A stretch of DNA of 9,834 bases. Source: an uncultured Mesorhizobium sp. GTDB taxonomy: Bacteria; Pseudomonadota; Alphaproteobacteria; Rhizobiales; Rhizobiaceae. Positions 1 through 5,305 of the stretch are shown here, piece after piece. Both the position numbers and the translations under genes were made by a program. Below the pieces are notes generated by a model. The model saw only the letters and a list, made by a program, of their open reading frames with translations, was not told the DNA's origin and did no database searches. The stretch is from contig CATMOC010000098.1 of the NCBI GenBank assembly GCA_950071955.1, forward strand, positions 1 to 9,834, given 5' to 3'. The stretch's first letter is position 1. Each line of letters starts with the position of its first letter.

Positions 1-1
1 C

Positions 2-97
2 GACTACGGCAGCCGCGACTTCATCTGCCGCGATCCGGAAGGCAACGTCTGGAGCTTCGGCACCTACTGGCCGAAGGCCCACGAGAAGGCCGACTAG
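2..97 (+). CDS. VOC (glyoxalase/bleomycin resistance) family protein, C-terminal end only
   Basis: The window opens inside a reading frame that ends with TAG at 95-97. The 31 visible residues read DYGSRDFICRDPEGN, then VWSFGTYWPKAHEKAD. The segment 'RDPEGNVWSFGTY' is the typical last beta strand of vicinal-oxygen-chelate proteins, where a conserved Asp-Pro-Glu/Asp-Gly-Asn turn precedes a strand carrying metal- or substrate-facing residues. Members include glyoxalase-like enzymes, dioxygenases and antibiotic-binding proteins. The specific function cannot be told from the tail. The gap of 156 bases to the next start and the promoter-like sequence in between suggest it is not obligatorily co-transcribed with the downstream dehydrogenase. 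Confidence 0.75.
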   Translation, partial: DYGSRDFICRDPEGNVWSFGTYWPKAHEKAD

Positions 98-180
98 GAG
101 TTCAGCGTCCCGGATCGGAAGCGTCTGTGCGCCATTTCAACAACCTCCCCCCGGCACTCCACTTGCCGCACAGCTTCTGT

Positions 181-203
181 GTCCGCGCTCGTGTTGCGCG
201 GAC
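181..203. repeat. 8-bp perfect inverted repeat (hairpin or operator) upstream of the acyl-CoA dehydrogenase
   Basis: GTCCGCGC (181-188) and GCGCGGAC (196-203) are perfect reverse complements around a 7-base loop. No T-run follows, so it is a poor intrinsic terminator for the upstream VOC gene. It overlaps the -35 part of the candidate promoter for the next gene, so an operator role is possible. That role is inference; the repeat itself is read directly. Confidence 0.45.
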
Positions 204-220
204 GTACCGTTGGTCTACAC
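194..220 (+). promoter_or_regulatory. candidate sigma-70-type promoter for the acyl-CoA dehydrogenase
   Basis: TTGCGC at 194-199 is followed after 15 bases by CTACAC at 215-220, which would place the transcription start near 227, about 25 bases before the ATG at 254. The spacer is shorter than ideal. The -10 region lies within GTCTACACTGG (213-223), an 11-base string that occurs again on the minus strand at 5274-5284 upstream of the aminotransferase. Confidence 0.3.
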
Positions 221-243
221 TGGACGGCCAGCACAGACGTCAG

Positions 244-248
244 GGAGG
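244..248 (+). promoter_or_regulatory. ribosome binding site fixing the start of the acyl-CoA dehydrogenase
   Basis: GGAGG lies five bases before ATG 254 (AGGGAGGACGTTATG). The frame stays open upstream to a GTG at 179, but that start has no comparable Shine-Dalgarno sequence, and the extra 25 codons would run through the inverted repeat and promoter-like sequence. ATG 254 is therefore preferred. Confidence 0.7.
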
Positions 249-253
249 ACGTT

Positions 254-1432
254 ATGGACGCCGTCGTCGATGCCGCCACCGGCCAGTTCGAACTCAACGA
301 GGACCAGCGCGCGATCCAGGAGATGGCGCGCTCCTTCGCCGCCGGCCGCGTGGCGCCGAACGCGCTGCAGTGGGACAGGGACCGGCATTTCCCCGATGAC
401 GTGATCCGCGAGACGGGGCCGCTCGGCTTCGGCGGCATCTACGTGCGCGACGACGTCGGAGGATCGGGTCTCGGCCGGCTCGACGCCGTGCTGATCTTCG
501 AGGCGCTCTCCTATGCCTGTCCGGCCTTCTCCTCCTTCATCTCCATCCACAACATGGCCGCGTGGATGATCGACCGTTTCGGCAGCGACGAGCAGCGCCA
601 GCGGCTCCTGCCGCCGCTGACCTCCATGGAGATGCTCGCCAGCTACTGCCTCACCGAGCCCAACTCCGGCTCCGACGCCGCGGCGCTGCGTACCAAAGCC
701 GTGCGCAGCGGCGGCAATGGCTCGGACTACGTGCTCAACGGCGCGAAACAGTTCATCTCCGGCGCGGGCGACAGCGATCTCTACGTCGCCATGGTGCGCA
801 CCGGCGAGGAAGGACCGCGCGGCATCTCCACGCTGGTGATTCCCAAGGACGCGCCGGGGCTGTCCTTCGGCGCGGCCGAGAACAAGATGGGCTGGCACAT
901 GCAGTCCACCCGCCAGGTGATCTTCGAGGACTGCAAGGTGCCGGCGGAAAACCTGCTCTCGGGCGAAGGCGCCGGCTTCCGCATCGCCATGGCCGGGCTC
1001 GACGGCGGAAGGCTCAACATCGCCGCCTGTTCGCTGGGCGGCGCGCAGTCGGCCTTCGACAAGGCGCTGGCCTATGCCGCCGAGCGCAAGGCGTTCGGCA
1101 AGACCATCGACCAGTTCCAGGCCATGCAGTTCAAGTTCGCCGACATGGAGACCGACCTCCAGGCCTCGCGCATGCTGCTCTACACCGCCGCCGCCAAGCT
1201 CGACGCCAAGGCCCACGACGCCGGAAAATGGTCGGCGATGGCCAAGCGCTTCGTCACCGACCGCTGCTTCGACGTCGCCAACGAGGCGCTCCAAGTGCTC
1301 GGCGGCTACGGCTACCTGCACGATTACGGCATCGAGAAACTGGTCCGCGACCTGCGCGTCCACCAGATCCTCGAAGGCACCAACGAGATCATGCGCGTGA
1401 TCATCGCGAGGCATCTGGTGGGGAAGCAGTAG
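254..1432 (+). CDS. acyl-CoA dehydrogenase, isobutyryl-CoA dehydrogenase type
   Basis: A 392-residue FAD-dependent acyl-CoA dehydrogenase, the normal length for the family. It would oxidise a short branched acyl-CoA to the 2-enoyl-CoA and pass electrons to electron-transfer flavoprotein in the cytoplasm. Family signature 1 (CLTEPNSGSDAA, about residues 132-143) and signature 2 (QVLGGYGYLHDYGIEKLVRD, 347-366) are both intact. The catalytic base is expected to be Glu374 in ILEGTNEIM. The stretches 'FISGAGDSDLYVAMVRTG' (168-184) and 'GLDGGRLNIAACSLGGA' (248-264) closely resemble what I recall of mammalian ACAD8 (isobutyryl-CoA dehydrogenase), with Ala where other subfamilies vary. The next gene, mmsB, belongs to the same valine pathway and supports the assignment. 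A 2-methylbutyryl- or other short-chain acyl-CoA substrate remains possible. The start is set by the strong ribosome binding site at 244-248. Confidence 0.88.
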   Translation: MDAVVDAATGQFELNEDQRAIQEMARSFAAGRVAPNALQWDRDRHFPDDVIRETGPLGFGGIYVRDDVGGSGLGRLDAVLIFEALSYACPAFSSFISIHNMAAWMIDRFGSDEQRQRLLPPLTSMEMLASYCLTEPNSGSDAAALRTKAVRSGGNGSDYVLNGAKQFISGAGDSDLYVAMVRTGEEGPRGISTLVIPKDAPGLSFGAAENKMGWHMQSTRQVIFEDCKVPAENLLSGEGAGFRIAMAGLDGGRLNIAACSLGGAQSAFDKALAYAAERKAFGKTIDQFQAMQFKFADMETDLQASRMLLYTAAAKLDAKAHDAGKWSAMAKRFVTDRCFDVANEALQVLGGYGYLHDYGIEKLVRDLRVHQILEGTNEIMRVIIARHLVGKQ

Positions 1433-1436
1433 ATCA

Positions 1437-1541
1437 GGCAGTCGGCAGTCGAATCTGCCACATCCTTCTTCTTCCGGACTACCCACTGCCGCTCTACCAA
1501 CCCTTCTTCTTCCCGACTGCCGACTGCCAACTGTCGCTCTA
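1437..1541. repeat. degenerate heptamer intergenic repeat with 15-bp inverted arms
   Basis: This occupies most of the 139-base spacer between the two dehydrogenase genes. GGCAGTCGGCAGTCG (1437-1451) is a perfect reverse complement of CGACTGCCGACTGCC (1514-1528), with 62 bases between the arms. Each arm is itself tandem heptamers: GGCAGTC twice on the left, and CGACTGC, CGACTGC, CAACTGT, CGCTCTA in register on the right (1514-1541). Between the arms CCTTCTTCTTCC occurs twice (1464-1475 and 1502-1513), 38 bases apart and each followed by a copy ending in CGCTCTA. It resembles short repetitive intergenic elements I associate with Mesorhizobium-group genomes, and could fold as a long hairpin in a bicistronic mRNA. 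Confidence 0.7.
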
Positions 1542-1558
1542 AAAACCCACCACCCCCC

Positions 1559-1564
1559 GGAGGA
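1559..1564 (+). promoter_or_regulatory. ribosome binding site of mmsB
   Basis: GGAGGA sits seven bases before ATG 1572, directly after the repeat element. It is a near-ideal Shine-Dalgarno match and supports the annotated start. Confidence 0.65.
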
Positions 1565-1571
1565 CCGCCAC

Positions 1572-2456
1572 ATGACCACCATCGCCTTCATCGGCCTCGG
1601 CAACATGGGCAATCCCATGGCCGCGAACCTGGTCAAGGCCGGGCATGCGGTGCAGGGCTTCGACCTCATGCCGGCGAACCTCGAGACGGCGAAGGCGAAC
1701 GGCGTTTCGGTCATGGCCGATGCAGCCACGGCGGTCGCGGGCGCCGAGATCGTGATCACCATGCTGCCGGCCGGGCGGCATGTCGTCTCGGTCTACGAGG
1801 AGATCGCGCCTAAGGCGGCGTCAGGCACCCTGTTCATCGATTCCTCCACCATCGACGTCGCCTCGGCGCGCCGGGCGCACGCGATCGCCGAGGAGCACGG
1901 GCTGCTCTCGGTCGACGCGCCGGTTTCCGGCGGCACCGGGGGTGCCGCGGCCGGCACGCTGACCTTCATGGCCGGTGGGGCTGACGGGGCGTTCGCGAAG
2001 GCAGAGCCGATTCTGAAGCCCATGGCCGGTCGCATCGTCCATTGCGGCGGCGCGGGCGCCGGCCAGGCCGCCAAGATCTGCAACAACATGATCCTCGGCA
2101 TCTCCATGATCGGCGTCTCGGAAGCCTTCGTGCTCGCCGAAAAGCTCGGCCTGTCGCACCAGGCGCTGTTCGACGTCGCCTCCACCTCGTCCGGGCAGTG
2201 CTGGTCCTTGACGACCTACTGCCCGGTGCCGGGACCGGTTCCCACCTCCCCCGCCAACAGGGACTACAAGCCGGGCTTCGCCGCCGCCCTCATGCTGAAG
2301 GACCTGAAGCTCGCGCAGGAGGCCGCCGGCGCGGCCGGCGCCGTGACGCCGATGGGCGCGGAGGCCGCGCAGCTCTATGCCCTGTTCAACGCCCAGGGCG
2401 GCGCGGACGCGGATTTCTCCGGCATCATCAACTTCCTGCGCGGCAAGGAAGCCTGA
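1572..2456 (+). CDS. mmsB: 3-hydroxyisobutyrate dehydrogenase
   Basis: A 294-residue member of the beta-hydroxyacid dehydrogenase family, the usual length. It oxidises (S)-3-hydroxyisobutyrate to methylmalonate semialdehyde with NAD+, a late step of valine breakdown. The N-terminal Rossmann motif is FIGLGNMGNPMAANL (residues 6-20; glycines 8, 10, 13). DAPVSGG (115-121) is the conserved substrate-binding loop, and Lys168 in GQAAKICNN is the expected catalytic lysine with Asn172 one helix turn on. The C-terminal region (KPGFAAALMLKDLKLA, about 233-248) carries the conserved Lys-Asp segment of this subfamily and favours 3-hydroxyisobutyrate dehydrogenase over tartronate semialdehyde reductase. 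It lies 139 bases downstream of the isobutyryl-CoA-type dehydrogenase. The enoyl-CoA hydratase and 3-hydroxyisobutyryl-CoA hydrolase that connect the two steps are not in this window. Confidence 0.93.
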   Translation: MTTIAFIGLGNMGNPMAANLVKAGHAVQGFDLMPANLETAKANGVSVMADAATAVAGAEIVITMLPAGRHVVSVYEEIAPKAASGTLFIDSSTIDVASARRAHAIAEEHGLLSVDAPVSGGTGGAAAGTLTFMAGGADGAFAKAEPILKPMAGRIVHCGGAGAGQAAKICNNMILGISMIGVSEAFVLAEKLGLSHQALFDVASTSSGQCWSLTTYCPVPGPVPTSPANRDYKPGFAAALMLKDLKLAQEAAGAAGAVTPMGAEAAQLYALFNAQGGADADFSGIINFLRGKEA

Positions 2457-2544
2457 GAGAAGACACCCGGAACAAAATCTCGGCCGCGGCGCAAAAAGTT
2501 GGAAGATTCAGGTTTGCTTAAGCACCTGATAACTCGACGGTAAG

Positions 2545-2719
2545 GATGTGCGTCTAGAACGGATTGCGAGGCGGCCAACGCGAAGGACGCCCACCGCTCC
2601 GGATCAGGTCTCGCGTACCGGAGCCGTAAGTTTCGCAAGCGTTCGAGTACAGCGAACAGCCAGGCGTATCGTGGCAAGCCGCGTTCTTCCCTGCCCGGGA
2701 GAACGCGGTTTTCGCGTTT
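2545..2719 (+). ncRNA. hairpin-rich intergenic stretch; candidate small RNA or structured 3' UTR of mmsB
   Basis: The 279 bases between mmsB and the convergent gene (2457-2735) hold no convincing gene. They contain GCTCCGG (2596-2602) pairing perfectly with CCGGAGC (2618-2624), GTTCG (2641-2645) pairing with CGAAC (2653-2657), and the terminator hairpin ending at 2719. A series of hairpins closed by an intrinsic terminator on the + strand fits an independent small RNA or a 3'-UTR-derived one. I see only a weak promoter candidate upstream (TTGCTT at 2514-2519 with a poor -10), so the 5' end given is a guess. I do not recognise a known RNA family, and it does not look like a tRNA, SRP RNA or RNase P RNA. 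Confidence 0.28.
2679..2719 (+). terminator. Rho-independent terminator
   Basis: CCGCGTTCT (2679-2687) pairs perfectly with AGAACGCGG (2700-2708). An inner CCC/GGG (2689-2691 with 2697-2699) extends the stem past one bulged T and leaves a five-base loop. AAG before and TTT after (2676-2678 with 2709-2711) can add outer pairs. TTTTCGCGTTT follows the stem, giving a T-rich tail on the + strand. Read on the minus strand the tail is CTTGCC, so it should work mainly rightward, ending mmsB or small-RNA transcription before the convergent gene. Confidence 0.75.
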
Positions 2720-2735
2720 GGGGAGCCCTCCTTGC

Positions 2736-3110
2736 CTATCCCTTGCGGGTGCGGCTGAGGCGCTTGTGATTGCGGCTGACCTGGCGCGCCGCCGGCTTCA
2801 GCGCCGCAACGGCCACCTCGCCCGCGAGGTCGACCAGCGGCCCGGCATGCGAGGTCGCGCGGAACATCGACATCGGCAGCATCGCCGCGCCGCGCAGGAA
2901 GGCCAGCTGTGCGGCCATGGCGCCTTCGGCCACGGCTGCCATCTTCTCCGAAACCGCTGCCAGGCTTTCGGGCCGGCCGGCCAGTACGGAGCTTCCGGCC
3001 TCGGCGGCGAGGATCGGCATGCGCATCGCCATCACCATCGGTGTAAGCATGAGCTGTTGTGCAAGCTGCGCCGCTTCGCGCGCGGTCTTGGCCGACGATC
3101 TCTTCGTCAT
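2736..3110 (-). CDS. small conserved-looking protein, possibly phasin-like
   Basis: A 124-residue protein I do not recognise with certainty. It has a basic N-terminus (MTKRSSAKTAREAAQ), a long Ala-, Met- and Leu-rich middle without charged gaps typical of amphipathic helices (about residues 15-100), and a very basic tail (KPAARQVSRNHKRLSRTRKG). Ala-rich amphipathic helices with basic ends are seen in phasins, which coat polyhydroxyalkanoate granules, but there is no decisive motif. Codon third positions are G/C-rich in this frame, which supports a real gene. The start at 3110 has only a weak upstream purine stretch (GGAAAA). It is last in the leftward block, 117 bases after the AhpD-like gene, and converges with mmsB. 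Confidence 0.6.
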   Translation of the reverse strand: MTKRSSAKTAREAAQLAQQLMLTPMVMAMRMPILAAEAGSSVLAGRPESLAAVSEKMAAVAEGAMAAQLAFLRGAAMLPMSMFRATSHAGPLVDLAGEVAVAALKPAARQVSRNHKRLSRTRKG

Positions 3111-3227
3111 GGATTTTCCGATCTCGTCATTGGGGGAGCGAGACCGGACACCTCCGCGCCGCCAGAGTCAATCAGGTATATTTTCGATTGCCGATGGAAC
3201 TTTCCGGGAACAGCATGCCACGGCCGA

Positions 3228-3638
3228 TCAGCCCTTCGGCTTGAACGCCTCGTCGACCGGGGGGCGCAGTGCGTTGGCGAGCCGATTGGTCTCGTTGGCC
3301 TTGGCCGCCACCGCCAGCACCTCCATCAGCATGGCCTCGGTCATCCCCTTGGCGCGCGCGGCCGCTGTGTGGGAATAGGTGCAGTATTCGCAGCCGTTAG
3401 TCGCCGATACGGCGATGTAGATCAGTTCCTTGGTCAGCGGATCGAGCGCGCCCGGACCCATGATCTCCTTCAGGCTCTCCCACATGCGCCTCAGCTGCGC
3501 GGGGTCGTGTGCCAGCACCTTCCAGAAATTGTTGATCCAGTCGCTCTTCCGCGTCGCCATGATGTCGTCGTAGACGGCGCGCACCTCCGGGGAGGCGTCC
3601 TCGTATTCGATCAGCGGAACGATGGGCGGGTTGGACAT
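3228..3638 (-). CDS. carboxymuconolactone decarboxylase (AhpD-like) family protein
   Basis: A 136-residue all-helical protein of the CMD/AhpD family. The CxxCxxxH redox motif is present as CEYCTYSH (Cys83, Cys86, His90), with Glu71 twelve residues before the first Cys, the same spacing as the proton-relay Glu in Mycobacterium AhpD. These are the residues that support thiol peroxidase-type activity in AhpD, so it more likely acts in peroxide or thiol redox chemistry than as a true 4-carboxymuconolactone decarboxylase, which lacks this cysteine pair. The start is supported by GGAG seven bases upstream. It is 74 bases downstream of the aminotransferase and likely co-transcribed with it. The physiological partner cannot be inferred. 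Confidence 0.85.
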   Translation of the reverse strand: MSNPPIVPLIEYEDASPEVRAVYDDIMATRKSDWINNFWKVLAHDPAQLRRMWESLKEIMGPGALDPLTKELIYIAVSATNGCEYCTYSHTAAARAKGMTEAMLMEVLAVAAKANETNRLANALRPPVDEAFKPKG

Positions 3639-3668
3639 AGGCGTTCTCCGGTCGCGTAAGTTCGCTTC

Positions 3669-3694
3669 GGCTCCCGACCCGATGGCCGGGAGCC
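3669..3694 (-). repeat. 8-bp inverted repeat between aminotransferase and AhpD-like gene
   Basis: GGCTCCCG (3669-3676) and CGGGAGCC (3687-3694) are perfect reverse complements with a 10-base loop. Read in the direction of transcription (minus strand) the hairpin lies 18 bases after the aminotransferase stop and is followed by GAAGCGAACTT, not a T-run. It may act as an mRNA stabiliser or a partial terminator that sets the ratio of the two genes. A full intrinsic terminator is unlikely. Confidence 0.5.
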
Positions 3695-3712
3695 ACGAAA
3701 GCCGGTCGGTAT

Positions 3713-5095
3713 TTATCCGGCCTTGCGCAGGTCTTCCTTCGCCAAGTCCAGCGCCTTGCCGATGCGCTCGCAGGCCATGTCGATGATCTCCTTCGTCCAG
3801 ATCAGCGGCGGCGACAGGATCATGGTGTCGCCGGTGGCGCGCAGCATCATGCCGTTGGCGATGGCATGGTCGCGGATCAGCGTCGCCGCCGATCCGGCCG
3901 GCGCGAAGCGCTCTTTCGTCGCCTTGTCCTTCACGATCTCGATCGCCCCGAGGAGGCCGAAGCTCCGCACCTCGCCGACCAGATCGTGCCCCGCGATTCG
4001 CTCCTTGAGCGCGGCGGCGAAATAGGGACCCGTCTCCTCGCGCACGCGGTCGATCATGCCTTCGCGCTCGATGATCTCGAGGTTCTTAAGCGCCACCGCG
4101 CAGGCGACCGGATGGCCGGAATAGGTGTAGCCGTGGAAGAACTCGCCGCCCTTCTCCACGATGGTCGAGGCAATGCGATCCGAGACGAACAGCGCCGAGA
4201 GCGGCTGGTAACCCGATGTGATCGCCTTGGCTGTGGTCATCGTATCGGCCTCGATGCCCATGGACTGCGCCGCGAACCATTCGCCGGTCCGCCCGTATCC
4301 GGTGATCACCTCGTCCAGCATCAGGAGCACGTCGTATTTCCGACAGACGCGCTGGATCTCGGGCCAGTAGCTCGCCGGTGGAATCTTGACGCCCCCTGCC
4401 CCCTGCACCGGCTCGCCGATGAAGGCGGCGACGTTTTCCGCCCCGGCGCGCAGGATCTCGTCCTCGACGGCCTTGGCCGCGCGCAGGCCGAAATCATGGT
4501 CGCTCTCGCCGGCATGCTGCAATTCGTAGGCATAGGGCATCATCACATGGGCGATGTTGGGCACCGCGCCGTGCAGCTGCCCGTGCATGGCATTCATGCC
4601 GCCGAGCGAGGTACCGGCGATCGTCGAGCCGTGATAGGCGCTCTGGCGCGAGATGACGCGGTTCTTCTGAGGCTTGCCCTCCAGCGCCCAGTAGTGCCGC
4701 ACCAGCCGCAGCGCCGTGTCGTTCGCCTCCGAACCCGACGACCCGTAGAAGACCTGGTTCAGGTTCTGCGGCGATATCTCGGCGAGCTTCTGCGATAGCA
4801 GCACCGGCGTCGGCGTCGAGCAGCGGAAGAAGGAATTGTAGTAGGGCAGCTCCTTCATCTGGGCATAGGCGGCCTCGGCCAGTTCGTCGCGGCCGTAGCC
4901 GATGTTGACGCACCAGAGCCCCGCCATGCCGTCGAGGATCTCGTTGTCTTCCGAATCGTAGATGAACGGCCCCTTGGCATGCGTGATCATGCGCGCGCCG
5001 GCGGCGCGCAGGTCCTTGTGGTCGGTGAAGGGATGCAGATGGTGTGCGCCATCGATCGCCTGGAGCTGCGCCAGCGAAAAGTTCTGGTAGGTCAT
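3713..5095 (-). CDS. class III omega-aminotransferase (PLP-dependent)
   Basis: A 460-residue fold-type I PLP enzyme of the class III family. It transfers an omega-amino group from an amine or omega-amino acid, usually to pyruvate. 'AHHLHPFTDHKDL' (17-29) and 'DGMAGLWCVNIGYGR' (55-69, with Trp61) closely match the characterised Chromobacterium violaceum omega-transaminase and beta-alanine:pyruvate-type enzymes as I recall them. SSGSEAND (119-126) binds the PLP phosphate, Asp261 in LMLDEVITGYGRTGEW pairs with the pyridine nitrogen, and Lys290 in TTAKAITSGY should form the internal aldimine. Arg419 (MLRATGD) fits the mobile carboxylate-binding arginine. AGGAGA ten bases upstream supports the start. 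Candidate substrates include beta-alanine, 3-aminoisobutyrate, taurine, polyamines or aryl amines. The nearby valine genes make 3-aminoisobutyrate attractive, but that is inference. Confidence 0.88.
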   Translation of the reverse strand: MTYQNFSLAQLQAIDGAHHLHPFTDHKDLRAAGARMITHAKGPFIYDSEDNEILDGMAGLWCVNIGYGRDELAEAAYAQMKELPYYNSFFRCSTPTPVLLSQKLAEISPQNLNQVFYGSSGSEANDTALRLVRHYWALEGKPQKNRVISRQSAYHGSTIAGTSLGGMNAMHGQLHGAVPNIAHVMMPYAYELQHAGESDHDFGLRAAKAVEDEILRAGAENVAAFIGEPVQGAGGVKIPPASYWPEIQRVCRKYDVLLMLDEVITGYGRTGEWFAAQSMGIEADTMTTAKAITSGYQPLSALFVSDRIASTIVEKGGEFFHGYTYSGHPVACAVALKNLEIIEREGMIDRVREETGPYFAAALKERIAGHDLVGEVRSFGLLGAIEIVKDKATKERFAPAGSAATLIRDHAIANGMMLRATGDTMILSPPLIWTKEIIDMACERIGKALDLAKEDLRKAG

Positions 5096-5122
5096 GATGT
5101 TGTGATCTCCTGTTGAATCATT

Positions 5123-5136
5123 CCGGCAAGCGCCGG
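5123..5136 (-). repeat. short GC hairpin just upstream of the aminotransferase ribosome binding site
   Basis: CCGGC (5123-5127) and GCCGG (5132-5136) pair perfectly around a four-base loop. In the minus-strand mRNA it ends about a dozen bases before the AGGAGA (5106-5111), so it could tune translation. It is too short to be called a terminator and lacks a T-run. Confidence 0.3.
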
Positions 5137-5143
5137 TGCGGAG

Positions 5144-5269
5144 TCACGACAGGAGCGGCGGCGAATACCCGATGCGCGCGCAGAGCCTCAGCAACTCGGA
5201 ATGCAGCGTGCGCCGCGACGGTGTCACGGCGGCATCCGCATGCTCGGGAAGGCGGGCGGCGAAAGGCAT
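5144..5269 (-). CDS. possible 41-residue ORF in the aminotransferase leader
   Basis: Between the MFS stop and the aminotransferase start, ATG 5269 opens 41 codons ending in TGA. The protein is MPFAARLPEHADAAVTPSRR, then TLHSELLRLCARIGYSPPLLS. The third codon positions are mostly G or C, as in true genes of this window, which is unexpected for non-coding DNA yet weak evidence in such GC-rich DNA. There is no Shine-Dalgarno sequence. If the promoter proposed at 5277-5305 is right, transcription would start almost at the ATG and the ORF would be read leaderless. It matches no family I know. It could be a leader peptide, a degraded gene end or chance. Confidence 0.22.
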   Translation of the reverse strand: MPFAARLPEHADAAVTPSRRTLHSELLRLCARIGYSPPLLS

Positions 5270-5276
5270 GTCGCCA

Positions 5277-5305
5277 GTGTAGACGAGGCCGAGCGGAAGG
5301 TTCAA
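5277..5305 (-). promoter_or_regulatory. candidate promoter for the aminotransferase
   Basis: On the minus strand TTGAAC (5305-5300) is followed after exactly 17 bases by CTACAC (5282-5277), a reasonable sigma-70-type arrangement for alphaproteobacteria. It overlaps the stop codon of the MFS gene and would give a leader of about 175 bases before the aminotransferase start. Its -10 lies in the 11-mer GTCTACACTGG that also occurs upstream of the acyl-CoA dehydrogenase. Confidence 0.38.

Noticed and set aside
179..253. N-terminal extension of the acyl-CoA dehydrogenase from GTG 179
   Set aside because: It lacks a ribosome binding site, passes through a palindrome and promoter-like sequence, and would add 25 residues not typical of the family.
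1464..1513. CRISPR-like repeat spacing (CCTTCTTCTTCC twice, 38 bases apart)
   Set aside because: There are only two short, low-complexity copies, the interval is itself repeat-derived, and no cas genes are near.
215..1762. 515-codon open frame on the minus strand
   Set aside because: It lies antisense to the acyl-CoA dehydrogenase and the start of mmsB, both clearly real. Its His/Val/Gly-rich composition is typical of an antisense frame in high-GC DNA.
2570..2660. tRNA-like hint (GTTCGAGTAC resembling a T-loop)
   Set aside because: There is no D-loop consensus, anticodon stem or acceptor pairing around it.
2548..2769. 73-codon Arg-rich open frame in the mmsB downstream spacer
   Set aside because: It begins at a GTG without a ribosome binding site and runs straight through the intrinsic terminator into the convergent gene.
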